Assembly (NCBI GenBank): GCA_016219175.1
Contig: JACRCD010000061.1
Span: forward strand, 1 to 46,663
Source of the DNA: Deltaproteobacteria bacterium
GTDB lineage: Bacteria; Desulfobacterota; Desulfobulbia; Desulfobulbales; SURF-16
Length of the DNA stretch: 46,663 nucleotides
Direction of reading: 5' to 3'
Made by a program: the position numbers and the translations under genes. Position 1 is the stretch's first letter, and each line of letters starts with the position of its first letter. The notes under the pieces were generated by a model. That model did not search any database and was not told the origin of the DNA. It was given only the letters and a program-made list of their open reading frames with translations. Below, piece after piece: positions 36,612-45,067 of the stretch.

Positions 36612-37907
36612 ATGGCTGCACAGGATTTGAAAAAAATGTACACCACGATTTTAGGCGATCATTTCCCCATGGAGATGAAGATTTCCTTTGGCGATCAGAC
36701 CCTGGTTTATCGCAAGAGGACCTGGAAAATCCCCATGGAGGACGGCACCATTGATGAACGCGGGGTGCGCTACGGCGAGAACCCGGACCAGGAGGCCGCC
36801 CTCTACGAGCTGGTCAACGGCAACCTGGCGCTGGGCGACTGCAAATTTATCGAACCGGGCCACGGCCTGGTGAGCGGCATCAGCGTGGAAGACATGCTGC
36901 AGGTGGGCAAACATCCGGGCAAGATCAATCTCACCGACATCGACAACGGCCTCAATATCCTCAAATATCTCATGGACCGGCCGGCCGCTGTCATTTTGAA
37001 GCATAACAACCCCTGCGGCGCGGCCTACGGCAAGACCCTGGCCGATGCCTATAACCGGGCCAACCGGGCCGACCGCATCGCCGCCTTCGGCGGGGCCGTG
37101 ATCATGAGCCGTGCCGTTGACCGGGAAACGGCGGAGCTGCTCAGCGGCAATTATCTGGAGGTGGTCTGCGCCCCGGATTTTGAGGAGGGCGCCTTGGATA
37201 TCCTCAAGACCCGCAAGAACCTGCGGGTCATCAAGATGGGTCGCATCGACCGGCTGGCCGACTTTGAAAAGTACCGTTACGTTGATTTCAAGAGCCTGAT
37301 CGACGGCGGCATCATCGCCCAGCAGTCCGCGGTCAACTCCATCCGCAAACCCGAGCATTTGAAGGACGCGGTCACCACCTACAAGGGCCGGGAATACCGC
37401 TGTGAGCGGCAGCCCACCGCGGCCGAGATCGACGACATGCTGTTCGGCTGGGCCGTGGAGCATGGCGTCACTTCAAACTCGGTCATCTATGTCAAGGATG
37501 GCTGCACCGTAGGCATCGGCACCGGCGAGCAGGACCGGGTGGGAGTGGCCGAGATCGCCGTGCACAAGGCCTATATCAAGTATGCCGATATCATCTGCTT
37601 TGATAAGCTGGGCATCCCCTATGCCGACATGGTGCTGCAGATCGAGCAGGGCAAGCGCGACAAGGCGGACCAGGAAATGATCGACGCCCAGACCAAAAAA
37701 GACCGGGCCGGTCTGCCCGGCTCGGTGATGATCTCCGATGCCTTTTTCCCTTACCGTGACGGGGCGGACGTCGGCATCCGCCAGGGGGTGGGCGCCATTC
37801 TGCAGGCGGGCGGCTCCATGCGCGACTTTGAAACCATCGAGGCGTGCAACGAGGCCAAGCCCCAGGTGGCCATGAAGTTTACCGGGCAGCGCTCCTTCAA
37901 GCATTAA
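36612..37907 (+). CDS. Stand-alone AICAR formyltransferase (PurH C-domain-like)
   Basis: The product is 431 residues from the ATG at 36612 after AGAGGAGAG. It matches the formyltransferase half of PurH: RYGENPDQEAALYE, KHNNPCGAAYG (the catalytic KHxNPCG), AFGGAVIMSRAV, GIGTGEQDRVGVAEIA and the C-terminal SDAFFPYRDG, AGGSMRDFE and FTGQRSFKH. The N-terminal IMP cyclohydrolase domain of ordinary PurH (about 200 residues) is missing, so inosine ring closure must be done elsewhere. It ends the thi operon. A link to thiamine is possible because AIR is shared by purine and thiamine synthesis, but this is inference. Confidence 0.85.
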   Translation: MAAQDLKKMYTTILGDHFPMEMKISFGDQTLVYRKRTWKIPMEDGTIDERGVRYGENPDQEAALYELVNGNLALGDCKFIEPGHGLVSGISVEDMLQVGKHPGKINLTDIDNGLNILKYLMDRPAAVILKHNNPCGAAYGKTLADAYNRANRADRIAAFGGAVIMSRAVDRETAELLSGNYLEVVCAPDFEEGALDILKTRKNLRVIKMGRIDRLADFEKYRYVDFKSLIDGGIIAQQSAVNSIRKPEHLKDAVTTYKGREYRCERQPTAAEIDDMLFGWAVEHGVTSNSVIYVKDGCTVGIGTGEQDRVGVAEIAVHKAYIKYADIICFDKLGIPYADMVLQIEQGKRDKADQEMIDAQTKKDRAGLPGSVMISDAFFPYRDGADVGIRQGVGAILQAGGSMRDFETIEACNEAKPQVAMKFTGQRSFKH

Positions 37908-37914
37908 GCGGGAG

Positions 37915-37946
37915 TTGACAAACGGTTCCTTTTCCGCTGTTATATT
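37915..37946 (+). promoter_or_regulatory. Possible promoter before the LolA-like gene
   Basis: TTGACA at 37915-37920 is a perfect -35 box and TATATT at 37941-37946 resembles a -10 box. The spacing of 20 bases is longer than the ideal 17, though TTATAT one base earlier gives 19. It sits right after the formyltransferase stop codon, where a new transcription unit may begin. Confidence 0.4.
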
Positions 37947-37950
37947 CAGT

Positions 37951-38754
37951 ATGAATGGAGCAGCGGCAAGAGACAGGGCACGGGACACACCACGACATGG
38001 TCGGGTGTTGTTTTGCGCCCTTTTTTTGTTGAGTTTCTTTTTGGTCTTTCCGCCCCGGCTCGCGCGGGCGGATGAAGCGGCGGAGATCATCAAAAAGGTG
38101 GAGGACAACCTGAACGGCAGGTCCGCGGTGCTCAAGATCGCCATGATCATCAAGACCAGCCGCGCCACCCGCACCATGAAGATGGAGAGCTTTTCCGTGG
38201 GCAGCGAGAAAAGTTTCATCAAGATCACCTATCCGGGCAAGGATTACGGCATCACCTTTCTCAAGATCAACGACGCCATGTGGCAGTATGTGCCGCGCAT
38301 TGAAAAGATCATCAAAATTCCCGCCTCCATGATGCTGCAGAGCTGGATGGGCACCGATTTCTCCAATGACGACCTGGTGCGGGAGAGTTCCATCAGCCGC
38401 GATTATACGGCGAAAATTCTCAGCCAAAGCGACACGGCATATGAAATTGAACTGCTGCCGCAGCCCGAGGCAGCCGTGGTCTGGGGCAAGCTGGTCATGG
38501 GGGTGGCGAAGCCGGAGCTGCTGCCGCAAAGCGTCCGCTATTATGACGAAGAGGGGGTGCTGGTGCGGATTCTCGAATACACGGAGGTGAAGCGGCTGGG
38601 CGACCGCCTCTATCCCTCCCGCTGGGTGATGCTGCCCCAGGACAAGGAAAAGTACGGCAACCAGACCATCATCGAAATCACCGAGGCAACCTTTGACGTG
38701 GAAATCGATGAGGAGTATTTCAGCAAACGGGCCCTGCAGCGCTTTTCGGAATAA
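37951..38754 (+). CDS. LolA-like outer-membrane lipoprotein-sorting protein
   Basis: The product is 267 residues from the ATG at 37951; a TTG at 37915 and a GTG at 38005 are alternatives and none has a good ribosome-binding site. A signal peptide (VLFCALFLLSFFLVFPPRLARA) ends before DEAAEII. The mature part forms the LolA/LppX-type half-barrel: SRATRTMKMESFSVGSEKSFIKI, MWQYVPRIEKIIKIPASMMLQSWMGTDFSNDDL. That fold carries lipids or lipidated proteins across the periplasm. It heads an operon with two FtsX permeases, an ATPase and an OM barrel. Confidence 0.82.
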   Translation: MNGAAARDRARDTPRHGRVLFCALFLLSFFLVFPPRLARADEAAEIIKKVEDNLNGRSAVLKIAMIIKTSRATRTMKMESFSVGSEKSFIKITYPGKDYGITFLKINDAMWQYVPRIEKIIKIPASMMLQSWMGTDFSNDDLVRESSISRDYTAKILSQSDTAYEIELLPQPEAAVVWGKLVMGVAKPELLPQSVRYYDEEGVLVRILEYTEVKRLGDRLYPSRWVMLPQDKEKYGNQTIIEITEATFDVEIDEEYFSKRALQRFSE

Positions 38755-38917
38755 AGAAGCGTTCCAACGGGCAAGCGTTTCAGCGATCAAGCGATCAAAC
38801 GCTGAAACGTTTGTACGCTGAAACGCTGAAACGCTGAGGCGCTGGAACGCTTAAACGTTGACTGGAACGCTTAAACGTTGAAACGATGGAACCGTTGTTC
38901 ACTGGAACGTTGGAACT
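38755..38917 (+). repeat. 8-bp-periodic intergenic repeat tract
   Basis: Between the LolA-like gene and the first permease the DNA is almost wholly built of degenerate octamers of the type AACGCTGA, about twenty units, with one 4-base half-unit (CTGG). A perfect 20-bp tandem duplication covers 38842-38861 and 38862-38881. It reaches within a few bases of the permease ATG and supplies the only weak ribosome-binding bases (GGAAC). The same octamer style is seen at the thiF-thiS spacer. Confidence 0.85.
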
Positions 38918-40138
38918 ATGTTTTTCAAAATCGCTGTCCGCAATATCCGCGCCTACAAAAAGCGCAGCATCATCACCGTGATTCTGCTGGCCTGCACCAC
39001 CGCGCTGCTGGTTTTCGCCACGGCCTACATGGATGGCTCCCATGAGCGCATGATCCGGAGCAGCGTGGAGATTTACCCCGGCTACGTGCAGATCACCCAC
39101 CGCGATTTCCGTGATAGCCCGAGCCTGGAGAATCTGATCTTTGACGCCGGGCAGGTGACGGCCGCCCTGGCGGACCTGCCCGGCATTGCGGTCCTCACCC
39201 CCCGCTATGAATCATTTGTCCTCTTTGCCGCGGGCAACAAGGCCGTGGGCGGCATGCTCACCGGTATCGATCCGGCCAAAGAGGGCAGGGTCTCCCGGCT
39301 GTGGGAGTCCCGCAAGCAGGGGGAGTATCTGGAGGAAACGGACTCCGCCCTGGTCTACATGGGCAGTGAGCTGGCCCGACGTCTCAAGGTGGGGGTGAAT
39401 GACGAGGTGGCCTTTGTCGGCACTGGGGCCGACTATTCCTTTAGTGCCGACACCCTGCGGGTCAAGGGCATTTTCCGGACCGGCCTCTTTGATTTTGATA
39501 ACCGGGCCGCCTTTGTGGCTAAATCCTATCTTGACCGGGTGATGGGTGCGGAAAATTACGCCACCCATTTCATTGTGCTGCCGGCGCGGCCGGAGGAGGC
39601 GGCGGAACTGGCCGCGGCCATTGGCGAACGGCTCGGGCCGGAATACGAGGCGGCCAGCTGGCGGCAGACCATGGCCGGGCTGGTGCAGGCCATGCGGGTT
39701 GATACCATTTTCGGCTACATCACCCTGGGTATCATCTTCATCGTCATCTTTTTTGTCGTCATGATCTACACCATGCTGGCCGTCTCTGCCCGGCTGCGGG
39801 AAATCGGCATCCTGCGGGCCGTGGGCACCGAACCCGGCCAGGTATGGCGCATGCTGGTCATGGAGAGCGTGCTGCTCGCCCTGGTGAGCGTTGTGGCGGG
39901 CGGCCTGATCGGCGGCAGCCTCGCCTATTATTTCAAGCTTCATCCCATTGTCTTCTCAGGTTTTGAGGAGCAGTTCAAGCAGTACGGCCTGGCCATGACC
40001 GACATGCCCACCGCCTTTGCGCCGCTGGTCATTGTCCGTGACATGGCGCTGATGTTTGTCCTCTCTGTCGCCGCCACCCTCTATCCGATCCACAAGGTGA
40101 ACGGCTACCGTCCCATCGAGGCGATGCACCATGTTTAG
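38918..40138 (+). CDS. FtsX/LolC-type ABC transporter permease, first
   Basis: The product is 406 residues with the four-helix LolC/MacB topology. Helix 1 is at about 17-37 (RSIITVILLACTTALLVFATAY), a large periplasmic domain spans 40-265, and helices at about 268-290, 313-341 and 372-392 follow. The helix after the periplasmic domain reads GYITLGIIFIVIFFVVMIYTM, and LREIGILRAVGTEPGQVWRM is the coupling segment for the ATPase. It probably works as a heterodimer with the next gene, whose start overlaps its end by 8 bp. Confidence 0.88.
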   Translation: MFFKIAVRNIRAYKKRSIITVILLACTTALLVFATAYMDGSHERMIRSSVEIYPGYVQITHRDFRDSPSLENLIFDAGQVTAALADLPGIAVLTPRYESFVLFAAGNKAVGGMLTGIDPAKEGRVSRLWESRKQGEYLEETDSALVYMGSELARRLKVGVNDEVAFVGTGADYSFSADTLRVKGIFRTGLFDFDNRAAFVAKSYLDRVMGAENYATHFIVLPARPEEAAELAAAIGERLGPEYEAASWRQTMAGLVQAMRVDTIFGYITLGIIFIVIFFVVMIYTMLAVSARLREIGILRAVGTEPGQVWRMLVMESVLLALVSVVAGGLIGGSLAYYFKLHPIVFSGFEEQFKQYGLAMTDMPTAFAPLVIVRDMALMFVLSVAATLYPIHKVNGYRPIEAMHHV

Positions 40139-41354
40139 GATAACCTGCCGCATTGCCTGGGCCTCCCTGGCCCGGCGCGGTTCGCGCTCGCTGCTGGTAG
40201 TGCTGATGATTGCCATGAGTTTGTGGGGGCTGCTCTTCCTTGAAGGCATCTATGACGGCATGACCGAGCAGATGATCAGCAACGCCATCCGCAGCGACAG
40301 CGGCCAGATCTCGCTTTTTGCCGCCGGTTACCGCCAGGATCCTGATCTTGACCGGCTGATCAGCCAGACGGAGGAGGTTGGCCGGCTGCTTGACAATGAC
40401 CGGAGGGTGCGGAGCCATGTGCAGCGGCTCAGGCAGGATGGCCTGGCTGCCACGGCGCACTATGCGCGTAGCGTGACGGTGTTTGGGGTGGATCTGGGTG
40501 CTGAACGGGCGCACGGAAGGCTGGACCGGTACCTGATCGCGGGCGCCTATGATTTCGGTGACAGGAAAAAGGGGGTGCTGCTCGGGGCGAGGCTGGCGGA
40601 CAAGCTGAAGGTGAAGATCGGCGGCAAACTCATTGTCTCGGCCCAGAACAGCGCACAGGAGGTGGCAGGTGTCGCCCTGACGATCACCGGCATCGTGCGC
40701 GCCAACAATATGGCCCTTGATGAAGCGGCCGTTTTTATCGATATGGACAAGGCCAGGGAGCTGTTCATGACGCCAACCGGGGTAAGCCAGATCTGTGTCA
40801 TTCTCCAGGACGAGCAGGACATTGCCGCCCTGCGGCAGGAGCTGCAACAGCGCTTTCCCGATCTGGAGGTTCTGCGCTGGGACGAGATCTATCCCGCCCT
40901 GCTGCAGGGCAGGGTGATGATGAAGGGCTTTAATCTGGTCATGAGTCTGCTGATCTTCGGCGTCGCCGGGCTTGGCATTTTCGGGGTCATGGTGGTGTCG
41001 GTGCTGGAGCGGTTGCGGGAGTTCGGCATCATGCTGGCCATCGGCACCTCCTTTAGCCGGGTGCGGCAGATCATTTTCACCGAATCCTTCATCCTGGGCG
41101 CCACGGGCTATCTGGCCGGCTCCCTGCTGGGCGGGGCGACCCTGGTCTATTTTTATCACCATGGCCTTGATCTGACCGTGTTCAGTCAAGGGCTGCAGGA
41201 GTTCGGCATGGACGCCATCACCTATGCCGTCATCCGGCCCCAATATTTTTTGACTGCCTTTGGCGCGGTCATGCTGGCCACCTTGGTCAGTGTGCTGATC
41301 CCCCTGCGGCTTTTAAAAAAGTCCAACCCCATTGAGGCGATCAATAAGGTATAA
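40131..41354 (+). CDS. FtsX/LolE-type ABC transporter permease, second
   Basis: The product is 407 residues with the same plan as its neighbour: a first helix near 20-40 (RSLLVVLMIAMSLWGLLFLEG), a periplasmic domain to about 260 and three C-terminal helices, with LREFGIMLAIGTSFSRVRQI as the coupling segment. Sequence identity to the first permease looks modest. The two are probably LolC/LolE-like partners extracting a substrate from the inner-membrane outer leaflet. Its stop codon shares a base with the ATPase start. Confidence 0.88.
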   Translation: MFRITCRIAWASLARRGSRSLLVVLMIAMSLWGLLFLEGIYDGMTEQMISNAIRSDSGQISLFAAGYRQDPDLDRLISQTEEVGRLLDNDRRVRSHVQRLRQDGLAATAHYARSVTVFGVDLGAERAHGRLDRYLIAGAYDFGDRKKGVLLGARLADKLKVKIGGKLIVSAQNSAQEVAGVALTITGIVRANNMALDEAAVFIDMDKARELFMTPTGVSQICVILQDEQDIAALRQELQQRFPDLEVLRWDEIYPALLQGRVMMKGFNLVMSLLIFGVAGLGIFGVMVVSVLERLREFGIMLAIGTSFSRVRQIIFTESFILGATGYLAGSLLGGATLVYFYHHGLDLTVFSQGLQEFGMDAITYAVIRPQYFLTAFGAVMLATLVSVLIPLRLLKKSNPIEAINKV

Positions 41355-42049
41355 TGAATTCCTCCTTTCTTGAAGTCAAAAACATCAGCAAAACCTTTCA
41401 GCCGGGCCGTGATGTGCAGGTGGCCGCCTTGGCCGATATCACCCTTTCCTTCAACCGGGGCGAGTTCGTGGTCATTCACGGCCCGTCCGGCAGCGGCAAG
41501 ACGACCCTGCTCAATATCATGGGCGGCCTTGACTCCCCCACCTCGGGCGATGTAATCCTGGACGGCGAAAAGGTGACCGGCGTCCCGGAAAAACAGCTCT
41601 CCCGGCTGCGGCGCGACCATATCGGTTTTGTCTTCCAGGCCTACAACCTCATTCCCGTGCTCACCGCCCGGGAAAATATCGAGTATGTCATGCAGCTCCA
41701 AGGCCGCGGCCGGCTGGAATGCACCAACCGCACCCAGCAGGTGGCGGAAAAGCTGGCCATTGACAAGCTGCTCGACAAATTGCCGAACCAGCTCTCCGGC
41801 GGCCAGCAGCAGCGGGTCGCCGTGGCCCGGGCCGTGGCCTCGAGCCCCAAGCTGATCCTGGCCGATGAACCCACGGCCAATCTCGATTCAAAAAGCGCGG
41901 CTGGGCTGATGGACATGATGCAGGCCTTAAACGAGGACGAGGGGATCACCATTATTTTTTCCTCCCATGACCCCCTGGTGATAGGCAAGGCCAAACATTC
42001 GGTGCTGTTGCGGGACGGCATGGTGGCCTCGGATGAGTTTTTTGGTTAG
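41354..42049 (+). CDS. LolD/MacB-type ABC transporter ATP-binding protein
   Basis: The product is 231 residues. Walker A is GPSGSGKT (43-50), the Q-loop region has FVFQAYNLIPVLTARENIEY, the signature is LSGGQQQRVAVARAVA and Walker B is LILADEPTANLDS. These match the LolD/FtsE/MacB subfamily that drives FtsX-type permeases by mechanotransmission. It starts at the last base of the permease stop and overlaps the outer-membrane gene by 17 bp. Confidence 0.93.
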   Translation: MNSSFLEVKNISKTFQPGRDVQVAALADITLSFNRGEFVVIHGPSGSGKTTLLNIMGGLDSPTSGDVILDGEKVTGVPEKQLSRLRRDHIGFVFQAYNLIPVLTARENIEYVMQLQGRGRLECTNRTQQVAEKLAIDKLLDKLPNQLSGGQQQRVAVARAVASSPKLILADEPTANLDSKSAAGLMDMMQALNEDEGITIIFSSHDPLVIGKAKHSVLLRDGMVASDEFFG

Positions 42050-42995
42050 CCTGCTGGCCGGGGCGGGGTTGCTGGCCCTGCCGCCGCGGGTGGCCCTGGA
42101 GAATACCAGCATCGCTGGCTTTGCCGACGATTTCCGCTTCACCGGCCTGAACCGGCTGCGGGCCGATATCAGTGTTGCCCAGGCAGAGCATGGTGGCTTT
42201 GCCGCCAGACTACAGATTGACAACAAGACGTTGTATGTGGAGCAGCCGTTTGATTTCACAAGCGATACCTCCATCTATCGCGGCTTTCTCGAATACCGAG
42301 GGGCCAGCCATTTCTGGACCCTGGGCCGCCAGCGTATCCCCCTGGGCGTGGGGAGGGTCTGGAATCCCATTGACATCTTCAACCCCATTGATGTCCAGGC
42401 CACGGAACCGGAGGAGCGCATCGGCACCGAGGCGTTGCACTACGAATATGCCACGAGCCGGCTGGCCAACCTGGATCTGACCCTGTCCCGGGACAAGGGG
42501 GAGGGGAGAATCAAGGGGTATCTCGATGTGGCGGATGTGGCCCTGGTCACCCTGTACGATACTGAGGCGCGGCTCGATATCATCGGCTGGGAGCTGGAAG
42601 GGGAGCTTTTTGATACCGGCCTCGAACTGCGCAGCGAAGGGGGCAGCTTTCATGACCGGGAGGCGGACAGCCGCCGTACTGCCTTTATTGGAGGGGCTGA
42701 GTATGGCTTTGCCAATTCCCTTACATTGCTTACGGAATACCTTTATGACGGCGAGAGCAAGAGGGACAACATGGCGGTCAGCGTCAGCTTCCAGCCGCGC
42801 ATCCTGTGGACCGTGCGTTGTCTTGCCGTGCAGGACCTTGATGATCATTCCTTTTTTATCAGTCCGGCCGTGGAATACAGCGCCGGCGATGAAATGACCA
42901 TCAGCGCCGGGGCCTTTCTCTATCACGGCAGCGGCGCTGATGCCTATGGCGGCTTTGCCGACCGCATCCATGTGCGCTGGTTTGTCCATTTTTGA
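42033..42995 (+). CDS. Putative outer-membrane beta-barrel protein
   Basis: The product is 320 residues with a short N-terminal hydrophobic stretch (MSFLVSLLAGAGLLALPP) that can serve as a signal peptide. Alternating polar/hydrophobic strands follow, such as FHDREADSRRTAFIGGAEYGFANS and DHSFFISPAVEYSAGDEMTISAG. It ends in VHF with terminal Phe, the OM assembly signature. I do not recognise a named family. It overlaps the ATPase gene by 17 bp, so it is translationally coupled and probably the outer-membrane end of the same pathway. Confidence 0.75.
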   Translation: MSFLVSLLAGAGLLALPPRVALENTSIAGFADDFRFTGLNRLRADISVAQAEHGGFAARLQIDNKTLYVEQPFDFTSDTSIYRGFLEYRGASHFWTLGRQRIPLGVGRVWNPIDIFNPIDVQATEPEERIGTEALHYEYATSRLANLDLTLSRDKGEGRIKGYLDVADVALVTLYDTEARLDIIGWELEGELFDTGLELRSEGGSFHDREADSRRTAFIGGAEYGFANSLTLLTEYLYDGESKRDNMAVSVSFQPRILWTVRCLAVQDLDDHSFFISPAVEYSAGDEMTISAGAFLYHGSGADAYGGFADRIHVRWFVHF

Positions 42996-43099
42996 ATGGC
43001 AGGGGCGCCCCTCGTGATCACCCACAGACGGGGCAACCACAAAGGATTGGCCCCACGCGGGCGGCGCGGCGGAGGCATTGCCATCATTGACCGCCGATT

Positions 43100-43810
43100 T
43101 CAGTGATCAAAGACATACCCCACCGAACGGCAGGTTTTGAAATAAACGGGGTGCTTCGGATCCTCTTCAAAATATTTCCGGAAGCGGACAATGAAATTAT
43201 CCACGGTCCTGGTCCGGATGCTGCCGTCATAGCCCCAGACCATTTCGATCAGCTGCCGCCGGGAAATCGGTTTGCCGCGATTAACGATGAAGAGCTTCAG
43301 CAACTTCTCCTCAATCCCGGTGAGGGCAAGCGGACCGCTGGTCCCTTGGGCCGTATGAGTGACGAAATTAATGCTGTTCTTGCCGAAACCGTAGCTTGGC
43401 CCGATTGGGGCAAAATCCCCGTCCCCCTCATGATGCTCCTCCCAGGCATACCGGGTGAGCAGCCGTTTGACGCGCAGGAGAAACTCCTCCAGATTAAAGG
43501 GTTTGGTCAGGTAGTCATCAACCCCGAGCGCCAGCCCCTTGATTTTGTCCTCGTCCATGGCCTTGGCTGACAGGATCAGCACCGGCAGCCGTTCATCCTC
43601 CAGCCGGATATTTTGCAGCACATCCAGACCGTCAAGGCCGGGCAGCATGATATCAAGAACGATCAGCTGGGGCCGCCACTCTTCCCAGCGCCGCAGACCT
43701 GTCAAGCCATCCGGCGCCACCTGGACCTCATAGCCCTGCATGCTCAGATTAAGCTGCAAGCCCTCGGCGATATGGCGGTCGTCTTCGATGATCAGCACGC
43801 GCTTTTTCAT
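43100..43810 (-). CDS. OmpR-family response regulator
   Basis: The product is 236 residues. The receiver has acidic pocket Asp10/Asp11 and phosphoacceptor Asp53 (LIVLDIMLPGLDG), with Lys in YLTKPFN. After a linker of about 25 residues, the winged-helix output domain shows LTGIEEKLLKLFIVNRGKPISRRQLIEMVWGYDGSIRTRTVDNFIVRFRKYFE and ends in SVGYVFDH. It is a DNA-binding transcription factor. Its ATG overlaps the kinase gene's TGA (ATGA). It converges on the outer-membrane gene upstream. Confidence 0.95.
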   Translation of the reverse strand: MKKRVLIIEDDRHIAEGLQLNLSMQGYEVQVAPDGLTGLRRWEEWRPQLIVLDIMLPGLDGLDVLQNIRLEDERLPVLILSAKAMDEDKIKGLALGVDDYLTKPFNLEEFLLRVKRLLTRYAWEEHHEGDGDFAPIGPSYGFGKNSINFVTHTAQGTSGPLALTGIEEKLLKLFIVNRGKPISRRQLIEMVWGYDGSIRTRTVDNFIVRFRKYFEEDPKHPVYFKTCRSVGYVFDH

Positions 43811-44811
43811 GGCGTCTCCCTTGCTTCCGGCTGCGGCGTTGCGGGAGAAGAGCTGCTCTCCCCGTCAAGCTTAAACCTGATGATCATGGTCGTGCCCTGG
43901 CCCGGACCAGCGCTTTCCGCCTTGATCCGGCCATGATGGATCCGCACGATGTGGTCGGCAAAGTAGAGCCCCAGGCCGCTGCCCTCCCCTTGGGGCTGAT
44001 CCGTTCCCTGCACCCGGTAGAATTTTTTGAAGATTTTTTTTCTCTCCCGCCTCTTAAGTCCCAGGCCGTTATCCCTGATGCTGATGGTGAGCTGCCCGTC
44101 CAGCTGGGTGAAAAGGATATCAACGGCCGGCTCCCTGGCATCATTATATTTTATGGCATTGGTCAGCAGGTTCATCAACAGCATCTCAAAAAGAGGCGGG
44201 TCCACCGCATAATAAAAGGGGCGGTGGCCGGGATTGTGAATGGTGATCACGGTCCCTTGAAAAAGGTGGCTGTTCTGGCGGCAAAATTCCTCAACCGTCC
44301 TGACCAGATCGACCCGGACCGGACTGAGTTTGTAGAGTTTGCTCTCCAGCTTGGCCAGACTGAGGATGCTGTTGATATTGTCTGTCAGCCGCGCGACATC
44401 GGCCAGCATGTAGCCGAGGTATTTCAGCTGCATGGGCCGCTCCAGTTCATGCTTCTGAAAGGTCTCCAGATAAAGCTTGAGCGAAGTGACGGGGGTTTTC
44501 AGTTCATGGGTGAAGTTGTTGATGAAATTGTGCTGCAGCTGGTAGAGGCGCTGCAGTTTGATATTAAAGGCAAAGATAATGAAGATGCCGACCAGGATGA
44601 TCGCCACCAGAATGGACAGCACAACAATGACCACCCAGGTTTCCAGCTCCAGAAACTGGCCCGGATCAAGATTGAAACTCTTGACCACCCCCTGCAGCCT
44701 GGCGCTGACCTCGACGTACCAGTAGATGTAAAGAAACAGGGACAGCCCCAGGGCCACAACGGAAAAGATGAAGATGAGGACAGGGTGGAGATACCATCTT
44801 ATCTGTCGCAT
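43807..44811 (-). CDS. Sensor histidine kinase partner of the OmpR-family regulator
   Basis: The product is 334 residues with two membrane helices (about 10-32 and 59-82) and a very short periplasmic loop of about 26 residues. This suggests membrane-internal or protein-mediated sensing. HisKA follows directly, without a clear HAMP, with His102 in NFTHELKTPV. The ATPase domain has the N box NLLTNAIKYN, then DNGLGLKRRERKKIFKKFYR and GSGLGLYFAD. The C-terminus is low-complexity (SSSSPATPQPEARETP). Confidence 0.93.
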   Translation of the reverse strand: MRQIRWYLHPVLIFIFSVVALGLSLFLYIYWYVEVSARLQGVVKSFNLDPGQFLELETWVVIVVLSILVAIILVGIFIIFAFNIKLQRLYQLQHNFINNFTHELKTPVTSLKLYLETFQKHELERPMQLKYLGYMLADVARLTDNINSILSLAKLESKLYKLSPVRVDLVRTVEEFCRQNSHLFQGTVITIHNPGHRPFYYAVDPPLFEMLLMNLLTNAIKYNDAREPAVDILFTQLDGQLTISIRDNGLGLKRRERKKIFKKFYRVQGTDQPQGEGSGLGLYFADHIVRIHHGRIKAESAGPGQGTTMIIRFKLDGESSSSPATPQPEARETP

Positions 44812-44882
44812 AGCGCATCACCACGTCAGAGGAAGGTTTGGCCCGGGAGCTGGTTGGCGAACCCGGATCTTTTATCGGTAAT

Positions 44883-44925
44883 ATTCTAATCCATCTTTGC
44901 GGGGAATTGTAAAACATTTGTAAAA
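44883..44925 (-). promoter_or_regulatory. GTAAA direct repeat and possible promoter of the regulator/kinase operon
   Basis: TTGTAAAA is repeated exactly at 44907-44914 and 44918-44925, an 11-bp period, giving GTAAA-N6-GTAAA on the plus strand. This is the half-site spacing bound by OmpR-family regulators such as CpxR. On the minus strand it overlaps a -35 position 17 bases before TAGAAT (44888-44883), a near-consensus -10 box. The layout fits autoregulation by the adjacent response regulator. Confidence 0.5.
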
Positions 44926-45067
44926 CCAGCCCCACCCCCGTATCGCCTGTTGCTCGGATCCGGTACACTGGTGCCAGTAATTTGAAACACGCACTCAAGA
45001 GGTCATTGCGGGCAAGCAAAACGCGACCCGTAACACCTTGATATTTCAGGAAGGAGTACTCCCCATC

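Noticed and set aside
38755-38917. The octamer tract as a CRISPR array.
   Set aside because: Units are 8 bp and degenerate with no unique spacers of 30-40 bp, and no cas genes are near.
42996-43099. A terminator between the convergent outer-membrane and regulator genes.
   Set aside because: Only short GC-rich palindromes without a loop or T tract are seen (for example AGGGGCGCCCCT).
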